From Rubrivirga sp046845755 (GTDB lineage: Bacteria; Bacteroidota; Rhodothermia; Rhodothermales; Rubricoccaceae): a stretch of DNA of 64,000 nt. The stretch is from the NCBI RefSeq assembly GCF_046845755.1, contig NZ_CP177357.1, forward strand, positions 3,906,001 through 3,970,000, written 5' to 3'. The notes beneath the pieces were generated by a model that was given only the letters and a program-made list of their open reading frames with translations, was not told where the DNA came from and made no database searches. Each line of letters starts with the position of its first letter. Position 1 is the stretch's first letter. Shown piece after piece: positions 32,099 to 41,330 of the stretch. The translations under genes were made by a program, and so were the position numbers.

Positions 32099-32476
32099 TC
32101 AGTCCCAGTCGAGGCCGCCCTTTTTGACGTCGTAGAGCAGGCCCACGAGCAGGATCAGGATGAACACCCCGATGATGCTCATCGACGCGAGTGCGGCGCC
32201 GCCGCCGGCCTCCAGGAACGTCCCGTACGAGACGGCCCACGGATACAGGAACACCAGCTCGACGTCGAACACGATGAAGATCATCGCGACGAGGTAGAAC
32301 TTGACCGAGTACCGGTCGCGAGCGCTCCCCACGGGGTCCTGGCCGGACTCGTAGGGGCTCTCCTTGACGGCGTTCGGCTGGTGGGGTCCGATCAGCTCGG
32401 CGATCTTGAGCAGGCTCATCGCCAGCCCGAGCGCGAGCAGGACCATCAGGAACAGCGGGAAGAACTCGACGAACAT
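32099..32476 (-). CDS. nuoA: NADH-quinone oxidoreductase subunit A
   Basis: A 125-residue membrane subunit with three helices. The conserved loop YESGQDPVGSARDRYSVKFYLVAMIFIVFDVELVFLYPWA contains the family signature with acidic residues in helix 2, and the protein ends VKKGGLDWD. It is the first gene of the cluster, 19 bases after a promoter word, with the terminator of the M16 operon immediately upstream. Confidence 0.97.
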   Translation of the reverse strand: MFVEFFPLFLMVLLALGLAMSLLKIAELIGPHQPNAVKESPYESGQDPVGSARDRYSVKFYLVAMIFIVFDVELVFLYPWAVSYGTFLEAGGGAALASMSIIGVFILILLVGLLYDVKKGGLDWD

Positions 32477-32495
32477 CGGCCGGCGCGGGAGAGGG

Positions 32496-32507
32496 CCCGA
32501 AAGCTAC
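32496..32507 (-). promoter_or_regulatory. nuo operon promoter -7-type element
   Basis: Minus strand GTAGCTTTCGGG, 19 bases before nuoA. It sits between the terminator at 32603-32640 and nuoA, so it is the natural start of the nuo transcript. Confidence 0.6.
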
Positions 32508-32602
32508 GACGCCGCCCCCCCGACGCGGGTCCGGCCCGGCCCGGTCCCGGTGGACATCGTGGGAAGCCCGCGCCCTGCCGCCTCGGCGCCGAGGCCGGCC
32601 GT

Positions 32603-32640
32603 CAAAAAGGCGCCCCGCCGACTCCGGGTCGGCGGGGCGC
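32603..32640 (-). terminator. Intrinsic terminator after the M16 pair
   Basis: Minus strand: a 13-bp perfect stem GCGCCCCGCCGAC with GTCGGCGGGGCGC, 5-base loop, followed by CTTTTTGAC. It lies 22 bases after the M16 gene stop at 32663. Confidence 0.9.
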
Positions 32641-32662
32641 GAGCGGACCGCGACCGCGCGGG

Positions 32663-34810
32663 CTACTCCAGGTCGAAGGCGTCGGCGGCGACCGTCGGCG
32701 AGAAGTCGTAGGCCTCGACGGTCGTCGTCTGGGCGACCTCGCCGCCCTGGCTCTGGACGGTCCGGAAGGGCAGCATCAGCCCCCCCACCGAGCGGTAGTC
32801 GCTGAACGCGACGGTGGCCTCGGTCGGCCCCTCGGCCCCGACCTGGGTGGTCGTCGCCCGGACCGGCCGGCCGTCGGCGCCGAGCACGAGCGTGATCGGG
32901 GCCGAGAGCCCCGGGGCGCGGACGCGGACACGGTCCAGGCCGTCCTCGGGCGCCAGCGCCTCGGCCTCCAGGTCGTCGAGGCGCGCCATCAGGTACGGCA
33001 GGTCGAGAAACAGCTGGTCGCGGATGCTGGCGGCGACCGGCGGCGGGGCCGGCTGCGACTGGCCGCCCGGCAAGACGAGCAGCCCGCGCCCATCGTTGAG
33101 CACGACCGTGATCTCGCCGAACGGCGTCTGCTGCGTCGAGCGGACGCGGCCCGGCAGCTCCACCAGCGTCGTCCCGGCGATCGTCGCGCCCGCCATCTGG
33201 CCCTGCGCCACGTCCGTCGACGAGGTCGACTGGTAGGCGGTCAGGGCGGCGAACCGGTCGGCGCCGCCCAGGGCCTCGGCGGCGCGGCGGAGCGCGGCCC
33301 GCCCGGCGACAGGGTCCCCGGCGGGGCCGTCGTCGGCGCCGGACGGGATCGAGATGTCGATGGTCACCGGCGTGCCCAAGGCCGTCAGCGGCTGGTCGAA
33401 GTCGGCCGCCCGGCCGAGCACGAGCACCTTGGCCTCGTCGGGCTTGAGGTAGCGCTGGGCGACGCGCTGCACGTCGGCGGCGGTGACGGCCTCGACGCGG
33501 TCCTTGAGCGTCTGGAGGTAGTCCGTCGGGTAGCCGTAGCGCTCGTACGTGAGCACCCGGTTGAGCACCTCGCTCTTGGTGTCGAAGTTGAACACGAACG
33601 AGTTGAGGTAGCTGGCCTTGGCGAGCGAGAGCTCCTGGTCGGTCGGCGCCGTCGTCCGCATCGACTCGATCACCTCGCGCACGGCCTGAGCCGCCTGGAC
33701 CGTGCTCTCCGACTTGGTGAACGTGCCGCTGAAGAAGATGCCCGGGCGGTCGTAGTCGGCGGCGTAGCGGCCGAAGACGGCGTACGCCAGCCCGAGGTCG
33801 GTGCGGACGGTCTGGAACAGGCGGCTCGCGAAGCCGCCGCCGAGCACCTCGTTCATCACCAAGACGGCCGGGTAGTCCGGGCTGTCGAGCCGAAGCTCGC
33901 CGGGGTGCCCGATCAAGATCGTGCTCTGGTTGACGTCGTCCTTAGGAATGAAGTAGAGGCCGGGTCCCGACTGGAACGTCTGCGCGGGCGGCGCGGGCGC
34001 GTCGGCGCCGCGCGCCCAGCCTGCGAACGTGGACCGCAGCGTGGCCGCCATCTCGTCGGCGTCGAAGTCGCCCGAGACCGCCATCACCGTCGCGTTGGGG
34101 TGGACGTAGCGGCCGTGGAAGGCGCGCACGTCGTCGAGGTCGATGGCGTCGAGCGTCGCGTACTCGACGTCGCGGGCGTACGGGCTGTCCTCGCCCAGCA
34201 GGAGCTGCTGCATCTCGCGCTGGGCGATGCTCTGCGCGTCGTCGTTGCGGCTGGCGATCGCCGTCCGGAGCTGGGTCTTGACCAGGCCCACCTGCTCCTC
34301 GTCGAACGCGGGCGCCATCAGGACGTCGGCGAAGATGGGCAGGATGTCGGAGACGAACACGTCCGACAGGCCCGAGGCGATCGCGGTCGTCTGGTCGTCG
34401 CCGGCGAAGACCTCGACGGTCGCGCCGACGTTTTCCAAGGCCAGGTTGACCTCGTCGGGCGTGCGGCCGCCGGCGCCGCCGGTCCGCATCGCGGAGGCCG
34501 TGACGGCGGCGAGCCCGGCCTCGTCGGCCGGGTCGAACACGGAGCCGGTCGCGACGAGCGCGCGGGCCTCGATGAGCGGGAGCGCGCGGTCTTCGACCAG
34601 GAACACGGTCAGGCCGTTCGCGAACTCGACGCGCTCGATGTCGGGCAGCGCCACGTCGCGCAAGGCGGGGTACTCGAGGTCGCGGACGTCGTAGTCGGCC
34701 ACGCGGGGGCCGTCCGGCATCGGGCGGTCGGCGACGGGGCCGGTCGAGGCGCAGCCGGCGACGCTGACCGCCAGCGCGAGCGGGGCCCAACGGAGAAAAG
34801 AAGTCGTCAT
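32663..34810 (-). CDS. M16 peptidase-like lipoprotein, inactive partner, with LolA-like C-terminus
   Basis: A 715-residue lipoprotein (lipobox VAGC). Residues about 45-475 carry two M16 domains (NGLTVFLVEDRALPLIEARALVATGS; GGGFASRLFQTVRTDLGLAYAVF). At the position of the zinc motif HxxEH it reads GLAAVTASAMRTG, so it cannot bind zinc in the usual way and should be the non-catalytic half of a heterodimer with the preceding gene product. After residue about 490 follows an extra beta-rich domain (ADRFAALTAYQSTS, TTLVELPGRVRSTQQ, FSDYRSVGGLMLPFRT, ending SPTVAADAFDLE), like outer-membrane lipoprotein-sorting (LolA/LolB) folds. Location: outer membrane or periplasm. Confidence 0.85.
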   Translation of the reverse strand: MTTSFLRWAPLALAVSVAGCASTGPVADRPMPDGPRVADYDVRDLEYPALRDVALPDIERVEFANGLTVFLVEDRALPLIEARALVATGSVFDPADEAGLAAVTASAMRTGGAGGRTPDEVNLALENVGATVEVFAGDDQTTAIASGLSDVFVSDILPIFADVLMAPAFDEEQVGLVKTQLRTAIASRNDDAQSIAQREMQQLLLGEDSPYARDVEYATLDAIDLDDVRAFHGRYVHPNATVMAVSGDFDADEMAATLRSTFAGWARGADAPAPPAQTFQSGPGLYFIPKDDVNQSTILIGHPGELRLDSPDYPAVLVMNEVLGGGFASRLFQTVRTDLGLAYAVFGRYAADYDRPGIFFSGTFTKSESTVQAAQAVREVIESMRTTAPTDQELSLAKASYLNSFVFNFDTKSEVLNRVLTYERYGYPTDYLQTLKDRVEAVTAADVQRVAQRYLKPDEAKVLVLGRAADFDQPLTALGTPVTIDISIPSGADDGPAGDPVAGRAALRRAAEALGGADRFAALTAYQSTSSTDVAQGQMAGATIAGTTLVELPGRVRSTQQTPFGEITVVLNDGRGLLVLPGGQSQPAPPPVAASIRDQLFLDLPYLMARLDDLEAEALAPEDGLDRVRVRAPGLSAPITLVLGADGRPVRATTTQVGAEGPTEATVAFSDYRSVGGLMLPFRTVQSQGGEVAQTTTVEAYDFSPTVAADAFDLE

Positions 34811-34878
34811 GGGAGGAGTGCAGGTTGGGGACGAGCGCCTCGGGGGAGAGGCCCGCGAGCGAGAGGCGACCGGCGGGG

Positions 34879-36369
34879 CTAGCTGTCGGCGGGGCGCCGG
34901 CTGACGGCGACGGTCCGGTTGCGCATCGTGAAGGTCTCGGCGGCGACGCGCTGGACGTCGGCGGCGGTGACGGCCGAGATGGCGTCGAGCTGCTCGAAGA
35001 GCGAGCGCCAGTCGCCCGTCAGCGTCTCGGCGACGCCGAGCTGGACGGCCAGGCCGGTGTTCGACTCGAGCCCGCCGACCAGGTCGGCGCGCGCGCGGTT
35101 CTTGGCGCGGGCGAGCTCCTCCTCGGTGATCCCGTTCTCGGCCACGTCGGCGAGCACGTCGAGAAGGGCGGCCTCGACCTCGGCCACGTCGGTGTCGCCC
35201 GCCGGGACGCCGACGGTCAGGAACTGGGTCGCGTACTTGCCGCCGAACGGCGCGGCCAGGGCCTGCCCGGCGACGGCCAGCTCGGTCTCGACGAGCGCCC
35301 GGTACAGGCGGCTCGTGCGGCCCCGGCCGAGCACGTCCGCCAGGACGGTGTAGACGGGGTCCGAGGGGTCGGTCTGGGCCGGCCGCTGAAAGCCGACCAG
35401 CACGATCGGCTGGGCAGGGTCCTCGATCGTCACACGGCGCTCGCCGAGCTGCTCGGGCTCGACGGTGCGGACCGGGGGCGGCGCCTCGCCAGCCGGGATC
35501 GGCCCGAAGTAGCGCTCGGCCCAGACGCGCGCCTGCGCCGGGTCGATGTCGCCGACGAGCACGGAGACCAGGTTGTTGGGCACGTAGTAGGTCGCGTAGA
35601 ACGCCTCGGCCTCCGTCCGCGAGATGCTCTCGAGGTCGGCCATGTGCCCGACGACGGGCCGGCCGTACGGGTGGGCCTTGAAGGCGATCGTAAAGAACTC
35701 CTCGATCAACCGGCCGATGGGGTTCGACTCGGTCCTGAGCCGGCGCTCCTCCTGGACCACGTCGCGCTCCTGGTAGAACTCGCGCAAGACGGGGTTGAGA
35801 AAGCGGTCGGCCTCGAGCGCGAACCACAGCTCGGCCCGGTTCGAGGGGAGCGAGTAGAAGTAGTCCGTCTTGTCGAAGTTGGTCGTGGCGTTGAGCCCGA
35901 CGGCCCCTTGGCGGCTGATGATCTGGTCGAACTCGTTGTCGGTCGCGAACGCCTTGGCGGCGTCGCGGGCCGCGACGAACGCGGCCTCAAGCCGCTCGAC
36001 CTCGGCGTCCGAGGCGCCGCCGAGGCGGGCGGTGCGGAAGGCGGTGTAGGCGGCCTCCTCGGCCTCGAGCGCGGCCAGCTCGCCGGCGAGGTCCGTCGTG
36101 CCGATGCGCGTGGTCCCCTTGAAGGCCATGTGCTCGAACATGTGGGAGATGCCCGTCTGGCCGATCGGCTCGTCGACGCTGCCCACGTCGGCGATCGTGT
36201 AGAACGAGACCACGGGCGCCTCGTGGCGCTCCACGATGATGAACGTCATCCCGTTGTCGAGCGTGAACTCGGTGACGGACGGCTCGAAGGCGCCGAGCAG
36301 GCTCTGGGCGCCGGCGGCGGGCGCCAGCAGGACCGCGAGCGCAGCGGTGAGGAGAAGACCGGATCGCAT
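34879..36369 (-). CDS. Zinc metallopeptidase, M16 family, catalytic partner
   Basis: A 496-residue secreted protein with signal peptide (MRSGLLLTAALAVLLAPAAGAQ). The inverted zinc motif HMFEH (residues 76-80, within GISHMFEHMAFKGT) is intact, with the downstream helix EEEAAYTAFRTARLGGAS and ERDVVQEERRLRTESNP. It should cleave peptides in the periplasm together with the catalytically dead lipoprotein encoded 68 bases downstream. An unusually charged insertion (residues 100-145) separates the HxxEH motif from NEFDQIISRQGAVGLNATTN. A TACGTTG promoter-like word lies at 36433-36439. Confidence 0.92.
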   Translation of the reverse strand: MRSGLLLTAALAVLLAPAAGAQSLLGAFEPSVTEFTLDNGMTFIIVERHEAPVVSFYTIADVGSVDEPIGQTGISHMFEHMAFKGTTRIGTTDLAGELAALEAEEAAYTAFRTARLGGASDAEVERLEAAFVAARDAAKAFATDNEFDQIISRQGAVGLNATTNFDKTDYFYSLPSNRAELWFALEADRFLNPVLREFYQERDVVQEERRLRTESNPIGRLIEEFFTIAFKAHPYGRPVVGHMADLESISRTEAEAFYATYYVPNNLVSVLVGDIDPAQARVWAERYFGPIPAGEAPPPVRTVEPEQLGERRVTIEDPAQPIVLVGFQRPAQTDPSDPVYTVLADVLGRGRTSRLYRALVETELAVAGQALAAPFGGKYATQFLTVGVPAGDTDVAEVEAALLDVLADVAENGITEEELARAKNRARADLVGGLESNTGLAVQLGVAETLTGDWRSLFEQLDAISAVTAADVQRVAAETFTMRNRTVAVSRRPADS

Positions 36370-36539
36370 GGTCAGAGGGAGGGGAGAAGAGTCGGGAATC
36401 GCCGCGCGCATGGGCCGGGCAATGCGTGCGGACAACGTAACCCTGATTGAAAGGGGACCGGGGTCCAGCGAGACATGGTGAGGCGGGAGGGCACTGCGCC
36501 ACGACCGACCCCAACGTGGGCGCGCGCGTCCGGGCCGTC

Positions 36540-37031
36540 CTAGAACGTGACGTCGAACCGGCCGGCCGTGACCTCGACCGTCTCGCCCGCCGGCGTCCGG
36601 GCCGAGAACGCGAACGTGCCCGCGATAGCCGTCGCCGAGACCGACGCGACGGTGACCGTGCCCGAGGTCGCCGCGTACGTCTGGTCGGCCTGCCGCTCGG
36701 GGTCGGCGGCGCGGGCCGTGTAGACGCCCGCCGCGCGCGTCGCGCCGACCTCGAACGTGCCGACCTCCGTGGGCGCCGTGACCGCCAGCAGCCGCTGGCC
36801 GCCGTCCGAGACCACGTCGTCGAGGCTGGCGACGGTGACCTGGCCCGAGGCCTCGTCGACGCGGACGCACGGCGTGCGGTAGGCCGCGCCGCCGACCGTC
36901 GCCGAGATCGTCCCGGCGTCGGCGTAGCCCGAGGCCGCGCACGCGGCGCCGTCGACGGCGTCGCCCAGCGTGTCGCACGCGGCGACCGCGAGAAGGGAGA
37001 CGAAGAGGGCGGCCGGGAGGAGCGTGCGCAT
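36540..37031 (-). CDS. DUF6252-like lipoprotein
   Basis: A 163-residue lipoprotein (signal peptide with VAAC at about residues 16-19). The mature part is beta-rich: ISATVGGAAYRTPCVRV, LLAVTAPTEVGTFEVG, YAATSGTVTVASVSATAIAGTFAFSARTPAGETVEVTAGRFDVTF. The ending, GTFxFxA...G...xxxGxFDVTF, follows the pattern of DUF6252 lipoproteins that I associate with Bacteroidota. Function unknown. It lies between the M16 pair and the divergent M1 peptidase. Confidence 0.7.
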   Translation of the reverse strand: MRTLLPAALFVSLLAVAACDTLGDAVDGAACAASGYADAGTISATVGGAAYRTPCVRVDEASGQVTVASLDDVVSDGGQRLLAVTAPTEVGTFEVGATRAAGVYTARAADPERQADQTYAATSGTVTVASVSATAIAGTFAFSARTPAGETVEVTAGRFDVTF

Positions 37032-37151
37032 CGGGTTGGCGGGGAGGGGTCTCCTCTCACCCCGACGGCGACGGTTGGTTGCACGGGTGCGGCCGACGCT
37101 CGCCGGGGCCCCTCCGGTCTCTATCCTCCACTCCCCACGCTCCCGTCCCGC

Positions 37152-38864
37152 ATGCGCCCGCTCGTCCTCCTCGCCGCCGCCCTCGCCGCCAGCGGCGCGC
37201 TCGCGCAACCGAACGACTCCGGCCTGCCGCTCGAGCCCGAGCAGGCCGCCTTCGACGCCACCTACTACGACCTCGCCGTCGCCGTCGACCCCGAGACGCG
37301 GACCATCGACGGGACGCTGGTCATGGAGGCGCGCGTCGTCCAGCCGACCGCCGCGATCCTGCTCGACCTCGACGCGCCGCTGGCGGTAACGAGCGTCGAG
37401 GAGGTCGCCTACCTCGCCGGCTCCGGCGAGGAGGTGGCACTCGCGCGGCCGTTCACGCGCGACGGCAACCGCGTGCGCATCCGGCTCGGCCGGACGGCCC
37501 AGCCCGGCGAGGGCCTGCGCCTGCGGATCGCCTACAACGGCGCGCCCCGCGTGGCCCCCCGCCCGCCGTGGGACGGCGGCTTTACCTGGGCCGAGACCGA
37601 GGACGGCCAGCCCTGGATTGCCGTGAGCTGCCAGATCCAGGGCGCCGACCTGTGGTGGCCCGTCAAGGACCACCCGAGCGACGAGGCCGACTCGGTCCGC
37701 GTCACGCTGACGGTCCCGTCCGACTTGCGCGCGGTCTCGAACGGCGTCTGGGAAGGGCGGACGGACCACGGCGACGGGACCGCGACCGAGCGCTGGTTCG
37801 TGTCGACGCCCATCAACAACTACGGCGTGTCGTTCGGGATCGGGCCGTACCAGACGGTCGAGGCGGTCTACGAGAGCCCGGTCGGGTACACCGCGGACGT
37901 CCCCTTTTTCGTGCTCCCCGAGCGCGTCGACGACGCCCGGCGGATGATGCCGAGCCTGCTGGCGGACCTCGACTTTATGGAGCGGACCTTCGGCCCCTAC
38001 GCCTGGCGCGGCGACGGCTACAAGATCCTGCACACGCCGTACCTCGGCATGGAGCACCAGTCGCTCGTCGCGTACGGCTCGACGTTCGAGGACGGGCCGT
38101 TCGGCTTCGACTGGCTCCACTTCCACGAGCTCGCGCACGAGTGGTGGGCCAACCTCGGGTCGGCGCCCGACTGGAACGACTTCTGGATCCACGAGTCGTT
38201 CGCCAGCTACGCCGAGGCGCTGCGCGCCGAGGACATCGCGCGCCGCGCGGGCGGCGACGCGGATGCGACCTACCTCCGCTACATGCAGGGCAAGCGGCGA
38301 CACCGCAACGCCATCGCGGTCGCCCCGCGCGAGACGCGGACCACGCAGCAGATGTACGCGCTCCCCGACGGCGGCTCGAACGGCGACATCTACGTCAAGG
38401 GCGCCTGGGTGCTCCACACGCTGCGCTACCTGGTCGACGACGACGACGCCTTCCTGACCGCGATGCGATCCCTCCTGTACCCGTCGGAGGCGCACGAGGC
38501 CGTGACCGACGGCCGCCAGGCGCGATGGGTCTCGACCGACGACGTGCTCACGGCGATGTCGCGCGCGGCCGGGCGCGACCTGAGCGGCGTGTTCGAGGTG
38601 TACCTCCGCCAGCCCGCGCCGCCCCAGCTCCGCATCGAGCACGAGGTGCCGACCGACCGGACGGCAGAATCGTCGGCGGTCGTGCTGACGTGGGTCGTGC
38701 CCCCAGCCGCGGCCGGCGCCGTGTTCGACGTGCCCGTCGAGGTCACGGTCGACGGCGTCGCGCACCGCGTGGCGATGCCGGGCGGCGTGGGGCGGCTGCC
38801 GCACGCGCCGGGCGCCGCCGTCGCGGTCGATGCGCGCCGGGTGCTCTGGGACCCGGCCGACTGA
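37152..38864 (+). CDS. M1-family aminopeptidase, secreted
   Basis: A 570-residue periplasmic zinc peptidase with a signal peptide (cleavage after GALAQ). The beta-sandwich domain (YYDLAVAVDPETRTIDGTLVMEARVV) is followed by the catalytic domain. The exopeptidase motif appears as YLGMEHQS, the zinc motif is HELAHEWW (His325, Glu326, His329) and the third ligand is Glu348 in WIHESFASYAE. GDIYVKGAWVLHTLRYLV is the conserved helix with the transition-state tyrosine. The start follows from the signal peptide. It is transcribed divergently from the DUF6252-like gene and may share peptide-degradation duty with the nearby M16 pair. Confidence 0.93.
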   Translation: MRPLVLLAAALAASGALAQPNDSGLPLEPEQAAFDATYYDLAVAVDPETRTIDGTLVMEARVVQPTAAILLDLDAPLAVTSVEEVAYLAGSGEEVALARPFTRDGNRVRIRLGRTAQPGEGLRLRIAYNGAPRVAPRPPWDGGFTWAETEDGQPWIAVSCQIQGADLWWPVKDHPSDEADSVRVTLTVPSDLRAVSNGVWEGRTDHGDGTATERWFVSTPINNYGVSFGIGPYQTVEAVYESPVGYTADVPFFVLPERVDDARRMMPSLLADLDFMERTFGPYAWRGDGYKILHTPYLGMEHQSLVAYGSTFEDGPFGFDWLHFHELAHEWWANLGSAPDWNDFWIHESFASYAEALRAEDIARRAGGDADATYLRYMQGKRRHRNAIAVAPRETRTTQQMYALPDGGSNGDIYVKGAWVLHTLRYLVDDDDAFLTAMRSLLYPSEAHEAVTDGRQARWVSTDDVLTAMSRAAGRDLSGVFEVYLRQPAPPQLRIEHEVPTDRTAESSAVVLTWVVPPAAAGAVFDVPVEVTVDGVAHRVAMPGGVGRLPHAPGAAVAVDARRVLWDPAD

Positions 38865-38891
38865 CCCCGCCTCGGCGCCGGGGCGGACGCG

Positions 38892-41330
38892 TCACCCCCG
38901 GGGCAGCGTCAGCACGAACGTGGCCCCCTCGCCCTCGGCGGTCTCGACGGCGAGCGTCCCGCCGTGGCCTTGCGCGACGATGTCGTGGCTGAGCGAGAGC
39001 CCGAGCCCGGTCCCCTCGCCGGGCGGCTTCGTGGTGAAGAACGGCTCGAACACCCGGGCCGCAACGTCGGGCGCCATCCCCGGCCCGTTGTCGGCCACGC
39101 GGACCTCGACGCCGCCCGCCGCCGCCCGCGTCGAGACGGTCACCGTGGGGGCGTACCCGTCGCCCGCCCCGGCCGCCCGCTCGGCCACGGCGTCGAACGC
39201 GTTCGAGAGCAGGTTGACGAGGACCCGGCCGAGCTCCTGCGACACCACCTCGACCGGGCCCGCCCCCCCATAGTCGCGGACGATGGAGGCCTCGGCGCCG
39301 GGGTTGCGGGCCCGTTGCCCGTGCCACGCGAGGTCGACGTGCTCGTCGACGAACGCGTCGATCTCGACGGGGCCGCGCTCGCCGGTTCCGTTCTGGGCGT
39401 GCGCCATCATCGAGGCGACGATGGCGTCGGCGCGGCGGCCGTGGGCCTCGATGGTGCCGGCGTTCTGGCGGATGTCGTCGAGGAGCGCCTGCCGCTCGGC
39501 CGGGTCGGTCGTGGCCGCGAGCTCGTCGGCGAGCTCGACGGTGAGCCCGGCAAAGTTGGTCACGAAGTTGAGCGGGTTCTTGATCTCGTGGGCGATCCCG
39601 GCCGTCAGCGCCCCGAGCGACGCCATCTTCTCGGCGTGGAGGAGCCGGCCCTGGGCGGCCTCCAGTTCGGCCGTCCGCTCGGCCACGAGCTCCTCCAGCC
39701 GCTCGGTGTGGTCCCGCAGCGACGCCGTCATCCCGTTGAACCCGGCGGCCAGCCGCCCGAACTCGTCCGGCGTCCCGACGGGCACGGCCACGCCGAGGTC
39801 GCCGGCGTCGACGCGGCGGACGCCGGCGAGCAGGTCGCGGAGCGGGCGGAGCAGGCTGCCCCGGAAAAACAGCGGGAACACGAGCACGACGAAGGCCGAG
39901 GCCCCGAGCGTGAGCCAGACGAGCGGGGCGACCCGGGCGTGGGCCGCCTCCAGGTACGCCAGCTCGTAGTTCTCGAAGTGCGGGGCGCCCGACGCGACGC
40001 GGGCCGGCAGCGTCGCATCGAGGGGAGTGGCGCTGTCGAGCGGCGTGCCGCCGGGCAGGATCCCCCGGCCGAGCAGCCCCCGCGACGGGCTCACCTCGCC
40101 GTAGACGAAGTCGATCCGGCCGTCGGCATGGAGCACGAGCTGGACCGTGGCTTGGCCCCGCCCGTAGACGATCGCCGCGCGGACCCAGGTGAGCGTGGCG
40201 CGGCGCGGCGCCCGCTCGAGGAACACCCCGCCGCCACGACTGGGATCAAGGTCGAGCCCGAGCGGGACGACGGCCGCCGGCCGGGCGATCGCGAACTCCC
40301 GGAACGTCCGGGCCGCCTCCCCGAACGTCACCACGGGGTCGTTGTCGACCGTCGCCTCGGTCCGAGGGCGGTCGTAGAACGGGAAGGCGAAGCCGAGCGC
40401 GACCGTCGTGTCCGCGGCGTTTGCGAGCCCGAGCCGGTCGCCGCGTGGGACGATGAGCCGCGCCGGCAAGGCGTCGAGCGTGTAGCCCCCGGCGCCGTCG
40501 GGCGTGTACCGCAGGGCTTGGTTCTGGGGCATCGCCGGGAGCGCGTCCGGGACGACCCGGAACGGGAACGCCGCCGTCACCAGGCCCGACGTGACGGCCA
40601 GCGCGGTCGCGAGCGCGAGCCCGACGAGCTTGGCCTGCAGCGTCGTCGGCTCGGGCGCGTGCGCGAGGTAGACCGCCGCGAGCCCAAAAAAGAACCCCAG
40701 GAACCCGACCCCCGCGATCACCCGGGACGCTCCGAAGACGGGGAGGAGCCCGGCGTTGACGAGCGCCTGTTCGAACAGGAACGCCACCAGGAGCACGTTG
40801 ATGAGGGCGTACGACCCGAACGCCCGCGCCGCCCTCGCCCGCCCGGCCCGTTTCGCCCACCGCCGCTTGCGCACGAGCACGACCGTCGCCCACGCCATGA
40901 ACGCGAGCATGAGCGGCGCGTGCAGGAGGGGGAGCCGGGCCGGCGCCGGGTTCCCCATGAACGTCCCCACGACCACGGTGAGGTGGAGCGCGAGGAGCCC
41001 GCTGGTCCCAGCCGTCACCCAGCGGGCCTCCCGGGGGAACGGCGCCTCGAGGATCCGATAGGCGAACCCCATCATCGCCCACAGCGCCACGCCGGTCGAG
41101 ACGAAGAACACCCCGCCCAACAGCCGCCAGAGCACGGGATCGTCCGTAAACAGGATCGTGTTGACGACGGCGCCCAGGGCGTAGACCGAGAGCGCGCCGT
41201 AGACGGCGACCAGCCACCAGGTGGCCCGGCTCTTCCCCCGGATCGACACGAGGTACCCCAGCACCGCCACGTTCATGACCAGCAGCGCCAGGTTGACGAC
41301 CGTGTCGGGCTCGAACAGGAAGTGCGTCAT
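38892..41330 (-). CDS. Large membrane sensor histidine kinase
   Basis: An 812-residue kinase. The first 235 residues hold seven hydrophobic segments, resembling the 7TM sensor modules of bacterial kinases. A periplasmic domain of about 215 residues follows (ALRYTPDGAGGYTLDALPARL to VASGAPHFENYELAYLEA), then another membrane helix, a HAMP domain (RPLRDLLAGVRRVDAGDLGVAVPVGTPDEFGRLAAGFNGM), a coiled coil, and HisKA with AEKMASLGALTAGIAHEIKNPLNF (His near residue 581). The ATPase has LVNLLSNAFDAV, VADNGPGM and GTGLGLSLSHDIV. It has no response-regulator neighbour. Its kinase core is a close relative of the one encoded at 19713-21005. Confidence 0.9.
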   Translation of the reverse strand: MTHFLFEPDTVVNLALLVMNVAVLGYLVSIRGKSRATWWLVAVYGALSVYALGAVVNTILFTDDPVLWRLLGGVFFVSTGVALWAMMGFAYRILEAPFPREARWVTAGTSGLLALHLTVVVGTFMGNPAPARLPLLHAPLMLAFMAWATVVLVRKRRWAKRAGRARAARAFGSYALINVLLVAFLFEQALVNAGLLPVFGASRVIAGVGFLGFFFGLAAVYLAHAPEPTTLQAKLVGLALATALAVTSGLVTAAFPFRVVPDALPAMPQNQALRYTPDGAGGYTLDALPARLIVPRGDRLGLANAADTTVALGFAFPFYDRPRTEATVDNDPVVTFGEAARTFREFAIARPAAVVPLGLDLDPSRGGGVFLERAPRRATLTWVRAAIVYGRGQATVQLVLHADGRIDFVYGEVSPSRGLLGRGILPGGTPLDSATPLDATLPARVASGAPHFENYELAYLEAAHARVAPLVWLTLGASAFVVLVFPLFFRGSLLRPLRDLLAGVRRVDAGDLGVAVPVGTPDEFGRLAAGFNGMTASLRDHTERLEELVAERTAELEAAQGRLLHAEKMASLGALTAGIAHEIKNPLNFVTNFAGLTVELADELAATTDPAERQALLDDIRQNAGTIEAHGRRADAIVASMMAHAQNGTGERGPVEIDAFVDEHVDLAWHGQRARNPGAEASIVRDYGGAGPVEVVSQELGRVLVNLLSNAFDAVAERAAGAGDGYAPTVTVSTRAAAGGVEVRVADNGPGMAPDVAARVFEPFFTTKPPGEGTGLGLSLSHDIVAQGHGGTLAVETAEGEGATFVLTLPRG

